NCBI GenBank assembly: GCA_030762935.1
Contig: CM060892.1
Location: forward strand, 88,462,327-88,526,326
Source: Hymenopus coronatus
Lineage: Eukaryota; Arthropoda; Insecta; Mantodea; Hymenopodidae
Reading direction: 5' to 3'
Length of the DNA stretch: 64,000 bases
The first letter of the stretch is position 1. Each line of letters opens with the position of its first letter. Shown piece by piece: positions 9,900 through 19,559 of this stretch. A program made the position numbers and the translations under genes. The notes under the pieces were generated by a model that saw nothing but the letters and a program-made list of their open reading frames with translations, did no database searches and was not told the origin of the DNA.

Positions 9900-10590
9900 A
9901 TAAATAATCAATAATAATGACAATTATCAGAGTTTATAACCTGTGATGGAATATTTACCTATAAATTTACAGCTTAAGAAAATAAGAACCAGTTTGTAGG
10001 TCATGTATTATATACTTAGGATTATATTAATATAAACTATATTAATAAATAATATCAATACAAAGGGAATATAATTAACATAGACAAATAATCAGTCGTA
10101 TTAATACAAGAACAATGTTTATGTTCTCTATTCCTCCCTTGTCCTTCCAGAAAGATTAGAGCTTTCCAATAACCAAAGAATTATCAAAGACGACTGACTA
10201 GTGGTTTTTTAGATTACCCTAAATACGTACATCAGACACACACATACCCTAAATACGTACACAAAGACACACAACCATATTAAAACATAATAATAGTAAC
10301 AATAGTGATAATGTTAATGGTAGCAATTAACATAATTTATAACCTAGGATTGAATATTTAACATATATAAATTTATAACTTAAGATTAATACCAAGCATG
10401 TTATTAAATAAGCTATTACTTTAATGAATAAACAATAAAATAAATAACTAGTCTTATTGATAAATCAAGCAGTTTTTTATTACATTCTATTACTCTTTTA
10501 GCCTTCCAGAAAGATTAAAGCTTTTCAATGGCGAAGGAATTATCAAAGTCGACTGAGTGTTTTTTGAGATTACGCTACATACGTATGTAC
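9900..10590. repeat. Imperfect direct duplication, offset about 357 bp
   Basis: The block 10140-10232 (CCTTCCAGAAAGATTAGAGC, GAATTATCAAAGACGACTGA, ACGTAC) recurs at 10495-10580 (CCTTCCAGAAAGATTAAAGC, GAATTATCAAAGTCGACTGA). The AT-rich text upstream of each is also similar (TTTATAACCT.., ATTTATAACTTAAG). It is either a tandem duplication or two adjacent copies of an unidentified element. Confidence 0.7.
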
Positions 10591-10668
10591 ATTACATACA
10601 TACACACATATATACATACTTACACAGACACATAATATACGTAAATACATACACATAGTAACATAAAT

Positions 10669-10676
<8 letters not shown>

Positions 10677-10727
<51 letters not shown>
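10677..10727. repeat. (AT)n microsatellite
   Basis: About 25 AT units, preceded by ACAT/ACACAT-rich sequence from about 10590. It borders the 3' end of a minus-strand family B SINE. Confidence 0.95.
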
Positions 10728-10730
<3 letters not shown>

Positions 10731-11239
10731 GTTTAACGTCCTTTACCCTGGTTGGTCATATCGGACGATGAATGAAATTGCTGATATGATGATCTAATGA
10801 TCTAGGGGTCCATGGAGCTTTAAGTTACTCGATATTCGTCTTCTCAGGATAAGGGAAAACCCCGAGAAAAAACCTTATCCGGGTAACTCACCCTAAACGA
10901 GATTTTAACTCACGCCCTTTTGAAGGTTCGCCGATCTCGGAGGCCGCGCTGGCTAAAGTGTCTCGCTTTGGCGCTTCGTGGTGCACAGGATCGTGGGTTC
11001 GAGTCCCGCCTTGGACATGGGTGTTTCCTTGTTTGTCAATGTGTCTATGTTTGTGTATGTATATGTAAAAAGTAAACGTTAAGAATAATAAGGTCTACTA
11101 AGAAAATATAGGAAACTTGAAAAATGGAGAAAAAAAGGAATAGAGCGCCGGAGCCCTGACAAGCCTCCGGAATTGTATGTTTTATATAAAAAAAAAAAGG
11201 TAATGCAGACACGCTACCACCACACTACCCAGTCAGTCT
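10728..11239 (-). mobile_element. tRNA-derived SINE, family B, split by another SINE
   Basis: The reverse complement matches the family B copy at 3918-4146. Its tail GTAGTTTAACGTCC starts at 10728, the CCTTATCC block is at about 10872, and the A-box part ACGCTACCACCACACTACCC is at 11211-11230. The copy is interrupted at about 10928/11199 by a plus-strand family A SINE. Confidence 0.8.
10929..11198 (+). mobile_element. tRNA-derived SINE, family A, nested in family B
   Basis: The A-box region is CTGGCTAAAGTGTCTCGCTT and the B box is GTGGGTTCGAGTCCCGCC (about 10993-11010). The body contains GCCGGAGCCCTGAC, and the insert ends in a run of about 11 A. The bases AAGGT occur on both sides and may be a short target duplication, though the right copy merges with the A tail. 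Confidence 0.85.
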
Positions 11240-12107
11240 GAAAACAGTTTAATAAAATGTTTGGCTTAAGCGTAGTTTTCAAGTCAGTAATAACCAATTC
11301 TATACTTTCAAAATAATTTCTATTATAGTTTTATTATATGCCTAGTTATAATCACTGAACACATTATGTTTATTACTTTTTCTTTAGGTGCCCTTTCTTT
11401 AATAACGTAATGGTTTGTTCTACGGGCAGATTTGAACCAAGATAGTGAAGAAGTATTTGGTGGAAAATCAACGTAACCTTTATCTGCTGTTGATGGTAGT
11501 GTATATGCATCATTAAACAAATGAAAACAAAGGGAAAACGCCACTTTTCTCATTTACGAAACCTCATTTAGGCGCCAAGATTTCCTCTTCGGCGATTTCA
11601 TTTAAGAGAAACTCGGAGTTTGCGCGAGGGGAATGAGGTAAAAATTTGATGATTGAACATCTCCTAAGATGACTACGCTCGATTAGCAAGTGAATCTTGC
11701 AACTGTCAACAAGAACAAGACCGATGTTAGTAGGGGCCGGGGACCGACATGGACAAAGAGAATGGGGTGGGATTTGAGTCGCAGAGAAGAAGGAGAAAGT
11801 GAGTAGCTGGAAGACAAGAGAAAAACAATGAGCAATTCAACAGACAAACGGAATCCTGAGGAATTTACACGGTAGAATGACCAAAACCATTGATATTTCT
11901 TGATGACTAGGGTTCTCTTTGCCTGGGATTTCTTCAGAAATGGAAGACTGAGGCGTCTTGGTCAGATTAATTAATTCTCACGGAAAGCAAAACTCGCCAA
12001 ACAGACTTTTCAAGCTGCAAACTAAAGCAAAATGTCTACCATACTGTTTTATCGTAATGTAGCTAAAATGTCGAAACACGTCTTTTTGCAGGCTGTTTAT
12101 TTTTATT
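11240..12107. other. Unrecognised sequence with a GC-richer patch
   Basis: No R1 or SINE. From about 11565 to 11800 composition is more balanced (GGCGCCAAGATTTCC, GTTTGCGCGAGGGG), and a 76-codon minus frame (11323-11553) lies just before it without recognisable motifs. It could be host unique DNA, but I cannot support a gene. Confidence 0.35.
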
Positions 12108-12260
12108 TCCTATAGTGTTTAACGCCCACTTTACTACATGTAGCACCGCAGGTGATGACAGTGATGATAAATAGAATAACGCTAGAGCACTGTGTAATGC
12201 GATGCCAGGGGAAACAGAAGCACCCAGAGAAAGCCCAGCTCCCTTTGTCACCTGTTTCGT
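12108..12260 (-). mobile_element. SINE family D fragment
   Basis: On minus it carries TGCGGTGCTACATGTAGTAA and GTGGGCGTTAAACACTATAG, matching the family D copy at 51118-51310. It faces the plus-strand copy at 12340-12515, so the two can pair. Confidence 0.6.
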
Positions 12261-12339
12261 GTGTGTGTGTGTGTATCATTACCGAGGGGTTTCCATACTG
12301 CACCCACCAATGGGCTTATTGTACGTCAGACCTCAGGAG

Positions 12340-12515
12340 TCACTAAGACGTTCCGGGCTCGATCCCACACTGCCGCATGTCGAGTTTCTGGTAGACAAAG
12401 CGGCGCAGTGGTGGGTTTCCTTCAAACTCTTCGGTTTCCCCCGCCATTGCATTCCACCGGTGCTCCATCTTCATTCCATGTATCATCAGTGCGGCGTTAT
12501 AATAGTTAAAGTTAA
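12340..12515 (+). mobile_element. SINE family D fragment
   Basis: TGGTAGACAAAGCGGCGCAG, CGGTTTCCCCCGCCATTGCA and CCGGTGCTCCATCTTCATTC match the corresponding blocks of the copies at 43454-43830 and 51118-51310. The GT-rich tract at 12258-12276 lies between this copy and its inverted partner. Confidence 0.6.
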
Positions 12516-12644
12516 ACACAATTAAAAAATAATCTTAATGTTTTTCTCACGGAAACCTTGTGTAGGATAAGTAGAGTCAGACCTTGTATGGTTTATCCGG
12601 AAACATTCGAGTCAGTTGAGAAATCCAATGCTAGCCCGGTTTGT

Positions 12645-13090
12645 TGCCATGGTAGCACAGTGGTAGCGAGAGATCCGTGGTTCCAACCCCAGCTATGACA
12701 TAGCATTTTTCAGTCTGACTCTTCTTAGCGACTAATAAGAAAATATCTCAGGAGTATAGGATGCTAGAGTATTGATCAATTGCTGGCTGAAACCGGACGA
12801 CGGGAAAAGAGCACTGTAGACGGTCCCTAACGTAGTCAAAACGGCGGCGCTGGAAGCCCGGGCCCCAGGTCGGACCGAGCCACCTGGGTCGTACAGACGA
12901 CTCCAATGCCATCCCTCCGCGGAGATGTGAACACCACCGCATCCTTCACCGTGACAACCCTGAAAGGGACCGGTTGGAGGGAATGCAAATGAAATTAAGG
13001 GGCAAGAAGTTCGAGAGAACCTCCCCAGCATTCGCCTAGTGACCCTGTAAACCCCCAGAAAAAGCCATGGGTCAGAGAGATCAGTGGCGG
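12645..13090 (+). mobile_element. Probable SINE with tRNA-like head and GC-rich body
   Basis: GGTAGCACAGTGGTAGCGAG (A-box-like, about 12652-12671) and CCGTGGTTCCAACCCCAGC (B-box-like) start the element. About 350 bases of markedly GC-rich sequence follow, then an (ATT)n run that may be its tail. No second copy of the body is recognised in the window, so the extent is tentative. A 146-codon minus frame (12732-13172) starts in the microsatellite and is spurious. Confidence 0.5.
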
Positions 13091-13091
13091 G

Positions 13092-13133
<42 letters not shown>

Positions 13134-13162
13134 GTTGTTGTTGTTGTTGTTATTGTTATTAT
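13091..13162. repeat. (ATT)n/(GTT)n microsatellite
   Basis: About 14 ATT units followed by GTT units. It is the source of Asn, Ile or Thr runs in overlapping frames. Confidence 0.95.
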
Positions 13163-13294
13163 ATTTTGACATGATATTGTGACCGAGCGGGATATATATC
13201 TTGCTAATAAATTAAAAGTAGAACACAAGAAAATCTTGAAGATATACATCCTTTAATTCAACATACACAGATTGGTTAAAGACAATATGATGTA

Positions 13295-13620
13295 TTCCTT
13301 TACATGAATTTCTGTACCTATTTTTTAGAGAAACTTTTCTGAAAAACACTTATTCTTCCATCTACTTCATGCTAATCAAGATTAGCATCAGAAAATAGTA
13401 TTTTTACTTAGTTCCTTACAATTAGAACGGAAATAAGGAAGTACAATAGGCCTAAACGACGGTCAAAGCTTTTAAAAGCTGGTGGACATGCGATTAAAAT
13501 CGGTTCTTTAAAACAAAGGAGACAGGTGTAACAAATTCCGTATAAGAATGTTTTAAATATTTTAAAATTGAAACCAATAACAAATAATTTCTCGAAAATG
13601 GTTAACTCCATAAAATCATA
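13295..13620 (+). mobile_element. R1 repeat, 5' part
   Basis: Covers the R1 5' third (CTACTTCATGCTAATCAAGA, CTTAGTTCCTTACAATTAGA, ..GTTAACTCCATAAAA). It stops about 70 bases before an oppositely oriented R1 run begins, giving a partial foldback arrangement. Confidence 0.8.
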
Positions 13621-13689
13621 TAAAACGACTGGCTACTGCCAGAGACACGAGTCCCATTTGTCATGAACAAATCCTTACAGACCTTTTTG

Positions 13690-14608
13690 AGAAATTGAAA
13701 GGCTACGTTATTTTTATTTTCTCTCCTAATTACTATGCACATACATGTAAGAACAGAAAGTACTCTATTTTACTCAATAATTCTAAGTAAATGTGTGTAT
13801 GTCTGTGATCAGCATAAATCCAAAACGAAAATTCGGTTAAATACTAAATGTGTTGTTTAAGTTTAGTATCTTTCAAGAATGTAACACGAGTATTAAAAAA
13901 ATACCTCCCCTAACAACTTTTCCAAAGAGAATTTTTTGAAATTTTCGTTTACTTAAAAAATGGATAGTAATTTTGACTAAAATCTCATATTAAAGACATT
14001 TATATGATAAATAAAATGCAAATCTTGAATTTCCTTGCAATAAGTCCCCTATTCTGAATGACTTTTGCATAACTGGTAAACCGTAAGAGATAGAGAAAAA
14101 TTTACTTCACAAAATACACATAATTTCTGTTCTATACATTTGTACTACCCATTTCCAAGATATGTCAATACTTAAATGTTTCTTAAATGAGAACTCGTTA
14201 TAGCCTTTTTATTCTGGTCTCGCAAAGAAAAAGTAATTTAAATTGCATTACATAGCGACAGATTTTAAGAGATTTGACTATTTGTTTATCCTCGTTACCT
14301 ATTGCATTATTCCCCTTCTACGCAGAAATACCTAAGTAATAAAACCATTTGAATTAATGGACAGGTAAATTCAGGCCGAAAAATGAAATGTATAGAAGGG
14401 ATTTGAACGACGGATCTTCCAGGCTCTAGTCATTTGTTCTAAACACTGAGCTAGCATGTAAACATAACGATAAGACTTTGAATTCCTAAACTGACTCGTA
14501 TGTTTGTTAATGTTTATCTTGATTAGCATGTAGTAAAGAGAACAATATGCTCTCGTAAGAAAAATGCTGCGAATATGTAGAGAAAGTCATGTGAATAAAA
14601 CATTAGTT
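13690..14608 (-). mobile_element. R1 repeat, minus, interrupted by a SINE
   Basis: Runs from a decayed hairpin (TACTATGCACATACATG, about 13731-13747) to the 5' end near 14605. It is split by a tRNA-like insert at about 14362-14500. Its 5' end is joined directly to the 3' end of the next minus-strand copy (14609), forming a head-to-tail pair. Confidence 0.85.
14362..14500 (-). mobile_element. tRNA-like insert in R1
   Basis: On minus it reads GCTAGCTCAGTGTTTAGAAC (A-box-like) and CGTCGTTCAAATCCC (B-box-like), spaced as in a tRNA, followed by a short body. Intact R1 copies lack this segment. It may be a tRNA pseudogene or a short SINE. No clear target duplication was found. Confidence 0.65.
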
Positions 14609-15655
14609 TTTACTTTATCTACACGTACTATGTACATAGTGTATAGAGAAAATATTGCACCCAAAAATTTAATACCGAGATTTCATCAGAAATATATGTA
14701 TTGGGACCCCCTGAATCCAACAAAAAAAAAAAATTAGAAAAATGTTCCTGTTTGTGTATCTTTGTGTCAGTATAGCTCAAAAACGAAAAGTTCGATAAAT
14801 ACCAAACTTGATATTTAAGTTCAATATCTTCCATGGATAAGTGACGAAGATTTTCAACCCCAACTACCATGTAACAAATTTCAACATTTGATTTTCTCAA
14901 AAATGGCTCTAATGGCTTTGAGTAATTGTATTTTATGGAAATATGCCTTATAAACCTCTTTATTTTTGATAAATATTTTTTTAACTTGGCATTACTAGTA
15001 AATCGTAAGAGATGTACAAAGGCTTACTACATAAATGTATAACTCCTTAAAACACACACTTTATATCATATACGCTTTTTGCGTGGAATTGGAGTGAAGA
15101 TATTCCTTGTTATTGGTTTCAGTACTTAAAACTTGTGTCATGCAGGAACTCCTGGCCACACAAAGAATCGACTTTTAATGCCATAGCAACCACATTTTTA
15201 AAAATTTGACTGTCGGCTTATCCTAGTGTATTCCCATATTTCCTTCTACTTTCAAGGAACCAATTAATAAGACCGTTTCTACTAATGTTTATCTCAATTA
15301 GCATGAAGAAATAAAAGAATAAGCCTCCATTGTGTAGTGGTTACCATGCTGACTTCATATACCCAAGGTCGCGGGACCCAACCCGGCGGAAGACGATGGG
15401 CTTCTTCGAGCGTAAACAATTTTTGCATGGCTTCCTTCGGAAAGGAAGTAAAGCCGTTGGTACAGTGTCGTAAATTTACGGCACATAAAAGAACCTGAAG
15501 CATGATTAAGAGGTTTCTAAATAAAATTAAGTGGTATTTCACACCAAGTATAGAATGGGGCGCTGAGGACCACAGTAGTTAAAGAGCGTCCATAAATAAC
15601 ACTCGATTTCGATCTACAGAGATGTAGAGAAGGGTATGCGAATGAAACACATCAC
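14609..15655 (-). mobile_element. R1 repeat, minus, interrupted by a SINE
   Basis: The hairpin is intact (ACTATGTACATAGT at about 14627-14640). The rest is complete except for an insertion at about 15323-15611. The last 45 bases of R1 resume at about 15612 (CAGAGATGTAGAG..) and end CGAATGAAACACATCACA. Confidence 0.85.
15323..15611 (+). mobile_element. tRNA-derived SINE, family E, inside R1
   Basis: The head CCTCCATTGTGTAGTGGTTA (A-box-like) and the decayed B box AGGTCGCGGGACCCAACCC are about 35 bases apart. The body of about 230 bases is not related to R1. R1 sequence is continuous across the insert, so this SINE postdates that R1 copy. Confidence 0.7.
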
Positions 15656-15837
15656 ATTTATTCTTATTAAATTGTGTATACTTTGGCAGATATTGTCAGC
15701 AATACATAGAGAAATAAGCAGTGGTCTCCCTGAAGTTCATATAATGAGGAAACCTCCAAAAGTCCCACATATTTAAACTTGTCAAAGGATATTTTTCATG
15801 AGTAAGTTTTGGAGGTCCTCCTCCCTCCCCCCAGTTC
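15656..15837. other. Unrecognised spacer
   Basis: AT-rich with a C-rich end (CCTCCTCCCTCCCCCC at about 15817-15833). No feature was identified. Confidence 0.4.
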
Positions 15838-16116
15838 GTGACGCTGTTTCACTTCACCGCAGTGTTGCGTGTCCCCAAGGAGGCGAAGATGTCGCCGTGC
15901 TCGACTGTTATAAATGTGGGTCATAAAACTGCCATTAATCTGCACAAATCATTTTGCCCGTGCACCTCCTGCCACTTCGCACCGCTGTGCAGCAAGAAGC
16001 CAGGCCGTCTGGTGATCGATTGTACCAGGATAGGCGATGACTGGTGTACCAACGCTGAACTTCCCTCGCCGAATTTGTCACAGAGGGATCAAATTTTACC
16101 GTTTCAGGCACCTTGA
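15838..16116 (+). CDS. Cysteine-rich open frame, possible exon or pseudogene fragment
   Basis: This 92-codon frame lies in a GC-richer island that belongs to none of the repeats recognised here. The conceptual product has seven cysteines between residues 21 and 74, five of them in a cluster reading SFCPCTSCHFAPLC. No family is recognised. A pyrimidine-rich run followed by CACCGCAG at about 15855-15862 resembles a splice acceptor, so the true exon, if any, may start there rather than at the ATG. No convincing donor was found downstream. Alternatives are a fragment of an unrecognised transposon gene, a processed pseudogene, or chance. I cannot choose between them. Confidence 0.25.
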   Translation: MTLFHFTAVLRVPKEAKMSPCSTVINVGHKTAINLHKSFCPCTSCHFAPLCSKKPGRLVIDCTRIGDDWCTNAELPSPNLSQRDQILPFQAP

Positions 16117-16420
16117 GAGGGGAAATCTAGACATTAAGATCGAAGGGATAACGCACCACCTTGCTTTCTATCTTCAAGTGTTTCCCAGGTTTCATTCTCC
16201 ACCAAACAAAACCATCAAGAATTTCATCAACATTATCTGTTATCTTAAATGTTTTCCCCATAGTTTTAAGGGACACTGGGAATAAAATTTTCAACGTCTA
16301 TATTTTTATATAGATTTTCTAAAAATTTAATTGTGCTTTCATTGCTGTTATAATAATACAAATACAAAATTTCAATGGCATTAGATAGATACTTCCTAAG
16401 ATATAACCAATTTATAACCT

Positions 16421-16462
<42 letters not shown>

Positions 16463-16504
16463 TATACACGTATATATTTAAAATAATATGCAAAATAGCA
16501 ATAA
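16117..16504. other. AT-rich spacer with (AT)n
   Basis: Contains an (AT)n/(ATAC) tract at about 16427-16475. No gene is seen. The 82-codon frame at 16037-16285 overlaps the previous one in another phase and has no motif. Confidence 0.5.
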
Positions 16505-17040
16505 AATGTAATACGTATCATTCATTGGAACTTATCTACCAGTTCTGTAAATAAATTATTCTTAACAAATATTATTACTTTATCTACATCATACTAATTG
16601 AGATAAAAATTAACAGAAACTGTCTTACCTATTAGTTGCTTCCTTGTAAGTACAAGAGAAATACGAGAGCGTACTACACTTATACTATAGTCAGATCCTT
16701 TAAAAACTGTTTGCTACGTGAATCAATTTAAATGCCTTTATCTTTGCATGGCCAGGAGCAAACAAAATATTTGAGACGAAACATGACTTCGCGTTTGAGA
16801 AATGTTTAAGAATTTAATAATTGGAGCCCACAACAAGGGATATTACAGAAAAGGTTAACTTGTTTTATCTCCTGGCTATGGAAAAAGAACCAAATTCGGC
16901 AGCGTTTAACTTATGCGATTGTTGCTTTAGCATAAAGTATCCCTTATTTGCCTCTACTTAAAAGAACCTAAATAGTAAGACCGTTTCTAGTAATATTTAT
17001 CTTGTTTAGCATGATGAAGATAATAGAATAATATTTAATA
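16505..17040. mobile_element. R1 foldback
   Basis: The plus half (16505 to about 16868) covers the R1 5' third to GGTTAACTTGTTTTA. The minus half (about 16869-17040) runs back from GGCTATGGAAAAAGAACC to the R1 5' region. The arms overlap over about 170 bases with a loop of about 100 bases. Both arms are of the diverged R1 subtype. Confidence 0.75.
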
Positions 17041-17716
17041 AGAATAGATTGATTTTAGAACAGACACAGAAACCCATGTTCAATAGAGCATATCAGGTTT
17101 TACTTTTATTATAATAATACAATATTTATATGTTCTAAATAGATAATTACTTCATTCGAAAGTGGACAACATTCAATACATTACGCGCAATGTGTGAAAA
17201 TATATATATAAAAGAATATATAGACATAATCAATGTCTATGTAGTGATATAGGTTTCAGTTTACTATAATCGCTTTAAAATAGGTTATCTGTGTATTTAT
17301 TTTACTATGGAGTTTAAATACCTAGTGATTGACGTATAGCTCCCCATCTGTCGAAACATTTTTCCTGAGTACATAATAAATCAATGTTATTTGAAAGCTA
17401 AAAACCATTAAAGGCACTGAGGCGAATAGCGGGCTAATTTACAACGCATTCACTAAAAGCGATGCTGTATCATCTTTCATCATTTAGGTTGGTAGCTGAG
17501 CACAACAGGTGGCTCTATCTGCCAGACCACGCCGCTGACCACGGAGCAAGAAGTCGAGAAATATTGTTACGTACGAACTCACGGTTCATTTAGCTACTTC
17601 AGAAACAGCGCCAAAAAAATTGAAACGTGGCGGAATTTTATTTTGAATGAATATTATGTATAAAAAATTTATTGGAATTAACTGACCTAAAGTGTGGTTG
17701 ATAACACCGATTCAGA
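17041..17716. other. Unrecognised unique sequence
   Basis: No R1 and no clear SINE. A GC-richer patch around 17500-17600 (GACCACGCCGCTGACCACGG) is not matched elsewhere in the window. Confidence 0.4.
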
Positions 17717-17840
17717 GAACAAGACAGAACATTTAACTACAAATAGAATAACATTTAAATACGATAAATAAACAAACATTACTTGTCAATTCACTTTTGC
17801 ATTTAATTTTAGTAAAACAAGAACAAAACATACCATGGTG
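17717..17840. repeat. Direct repeat, left member
   Basis: Similar in order and spacing to 18713-18835: ACATTTAA.., ACATTTAAATA.., AATAAA.., ATTTTAGTAAAA.AAGAA.AAA. Roughly three-quarters identical by eye. It could be the ends of an old element enclosing 17841-18712. Confidence 0.5.
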
Positions 17841-17964
17841 ATTCTTTACTGCGCAATCCTATCATTTTAATTCAATTTTATTTTTTATTCACTTAACCAT
17901 ACACTTTAGAGGAAAATGGACAAATATTTGATTGCTAATACGTCACTACGCCATTTTAGTTTAT

Positions 17965-18600
17965 TTATGAAATTATAATAACAAGGTAGAGCTACAATTT
18001 ACAGCTAAAATGAGTCATTTAGCCACAACATTATATTAGAGAATTGGGTCTACTGGAATAAAATCGTGACTATACGCTTGGCAACTATGCCACATTGGGC
18101 GTTGTGTGTGGAGCGGAAGGTGAGAAACGTTGACAATAATGTTATGAATACGATCGGATAGCTAGAAAGAAAACCACCCCATCGTTCGTTAGTGGCAGCA
18201 ACTGATAATAAGCACACAGGCACGTGGCGAACCGCATTTTAAATCAAAACAAAACATTGGCATAGTGAGGGGGTAGCGTCTCTGCATAAAATTCAACAGG
18301 TCACGAGTTCGAATCTCACTTACGCTGAGTTAACAAGCCAAAGTTTTTTTTCGTAGTTTTCCCTTGTTCTGAGAAGACGAATGTCTATTAACTTTAAGCT
18401 CCATTATTTGAGCATCATTTCACTAATTTCATTCATCGTCCGATATGACCTACCAGATTAAAGTACGCGAAGCTTAAAAAAATGACATAGCCACAATTCG
18501 AAACAAAACATTCTGCTTTTAAGTCATATTGTGTTGCCAGACTGTTCAGACAATGTATTCAATAATGTTTAATTATCTCAGTTACCTTTCAAGATAGACA
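17965..18600 (+). mobile_element. Element X, copy 1 (decayed)
   Basis: Three blocks match 37430-38362 in the same order: GGTAGAGCT..TTTAGCCACAA..GTCTACTGGAATAAA (about 17985-18070), CGATCGGATAGC..GATAATAAGCACACAGGCAC (about 18150-18222), and GCAGACAATGTATTCAATAATG-like text (about 18535-18595). Copy 2 has transposase-like sequence between blocks one and two, and this copy does not, so it may be an internal-deletion derivative. It is interrupted by a family B SINE at 18259-18500. Confidence 0.5.
18247..18512 (+). mobile_element. tRNA-derived SINE, family B, with 12-bp target duplication
   Basis: A perfect AAACAAAACATT flanks the insert at 18247-18258 and 18501-18512. The insert 18259-18500 has the B box GTCACGAGTTCGAATCTCAC, the CCCTTGTTCTGAGAAGACGA block and the TCATTCATCGTCCGATATGA block shared with the copy at 3918-4146. 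Confidence 0.9.
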
Positions 18601-18712
18601 AATTGATATTGGATTTTATCATTTTTCATATTTGGATCTCCCAACACGCCCAATCTGCGCATTCATATCCCTACACCGTATATATATGGTGAGGTTGATC
18701 AGGGTGATTTAA

Positions 18713-18835
18713 AAACAGAAGAGGACATTTAAATATAAAAGGCAAACATTTAAATATAGTAAATAAATGAACTATTCATTTCAAATAAAGTTTCCAATAA
18801 TTTTAAGTAAAATAAGAAAACAAATAACAACGGAT
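18713..18835. repeat. Direct repeat, right member
   Basis: Partner of 17717-17840. It lies about 1 kb downstream in the same orientation. Confidence 0.5.
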
Positions 18836-19270
18836 GAATATGGTAGTAGAATCTTTGGCCCGCATTCGAGGGGTCCTGGATTAAAATACCAATTAAAATA
18901 CCCCAAAGGCCAATCTGACCTTTTGAGGGGGAGGGCTTTCTCGGTCGTCAAGTTAAATGCCGGATTTGATGTTCAATTCTAAAATCCATAGATCTACCTT
19001 CAATTAAAACGATAGTCTGTAAATAGATGGCAATTGTGATTGCGTTACCATCTATCTACCTGTAATGAAACAAATGCACTGGCTGGCACCCTAACCCTAT
19101 CTGCTTTTCACCAAGCTAAGTGGTACAGTGTAAAGTAAGAACTTGAAGGCTAGCTGCACTTCTACATCTGACTACGAATGGTAAAACAGCTAGACTGGAC
19201 GGCACTCTGACACCATCTACTTACCGCAAAGCGAAAGCAGTACAGAAGGTTATGTCCACCTGCAACTGTC
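18836..19270 (+). mobile_element. SINE-like element with an internal duplication
   Basis: The start (TTTGGCCCGCATTCGAGGGG, GGGTCCTGGATTAAAATACC) looks like an eroded tRNA head, followed by CAATCTGACCTTTTGAGGGG and ACCATCTATC. The stretch 19078-19170 is imperfectly repeated at 19178-19265 (CTGGCTGGCACCCT.. against CTGGACGGCACTCT..), a duplication of about 100 bases. The 71-codon frame at 18767-18982 is a chance frame across it. Confidence 0.45.
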
Positions 19271-19559
19271 AACAAATTCTACGAAAGGTATTAACGAAAG
19301 ATAATCTTTAATAATTATTGGCGTGTAATAATTGTTATCTTTCACTTTCTGATTAGGTATACTGGTAATGTTAAAACTTTTAAATATTTCAAGATACAAA
19401 TTGTAAATTTAGGCAGAAAACTAGGAGTTCAAAAATTATTTCTTGAAGAGAGCAGTTGGTAATGGGAACGCGTAACAGTTTGCCAGGAAAGGAACACAGA
19501 GTTCGTAAATAATTTTCTAATCTTCATTATTCTGGATAGCCTTGTTGGAAACCCTTTTA
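19271..19559. other. Unrecognised AT-rich spacer
   Basis: No feature was identified. Confidence 0.5.

Noticed and set aside
10990..11012. tRNA genes at strong B boxes (also 60548 and 43505)
   Set aside because: The same heads recur with the same SINE bodies and A-rich ends, so they belong to retroposons.
12732..13172. 146-codon minus-strand frame with a long Asn run
   Set aside because: It begins in the (ATT)n microsatellite and continues through a SINE-like body. No domain, and no gene-like start context.
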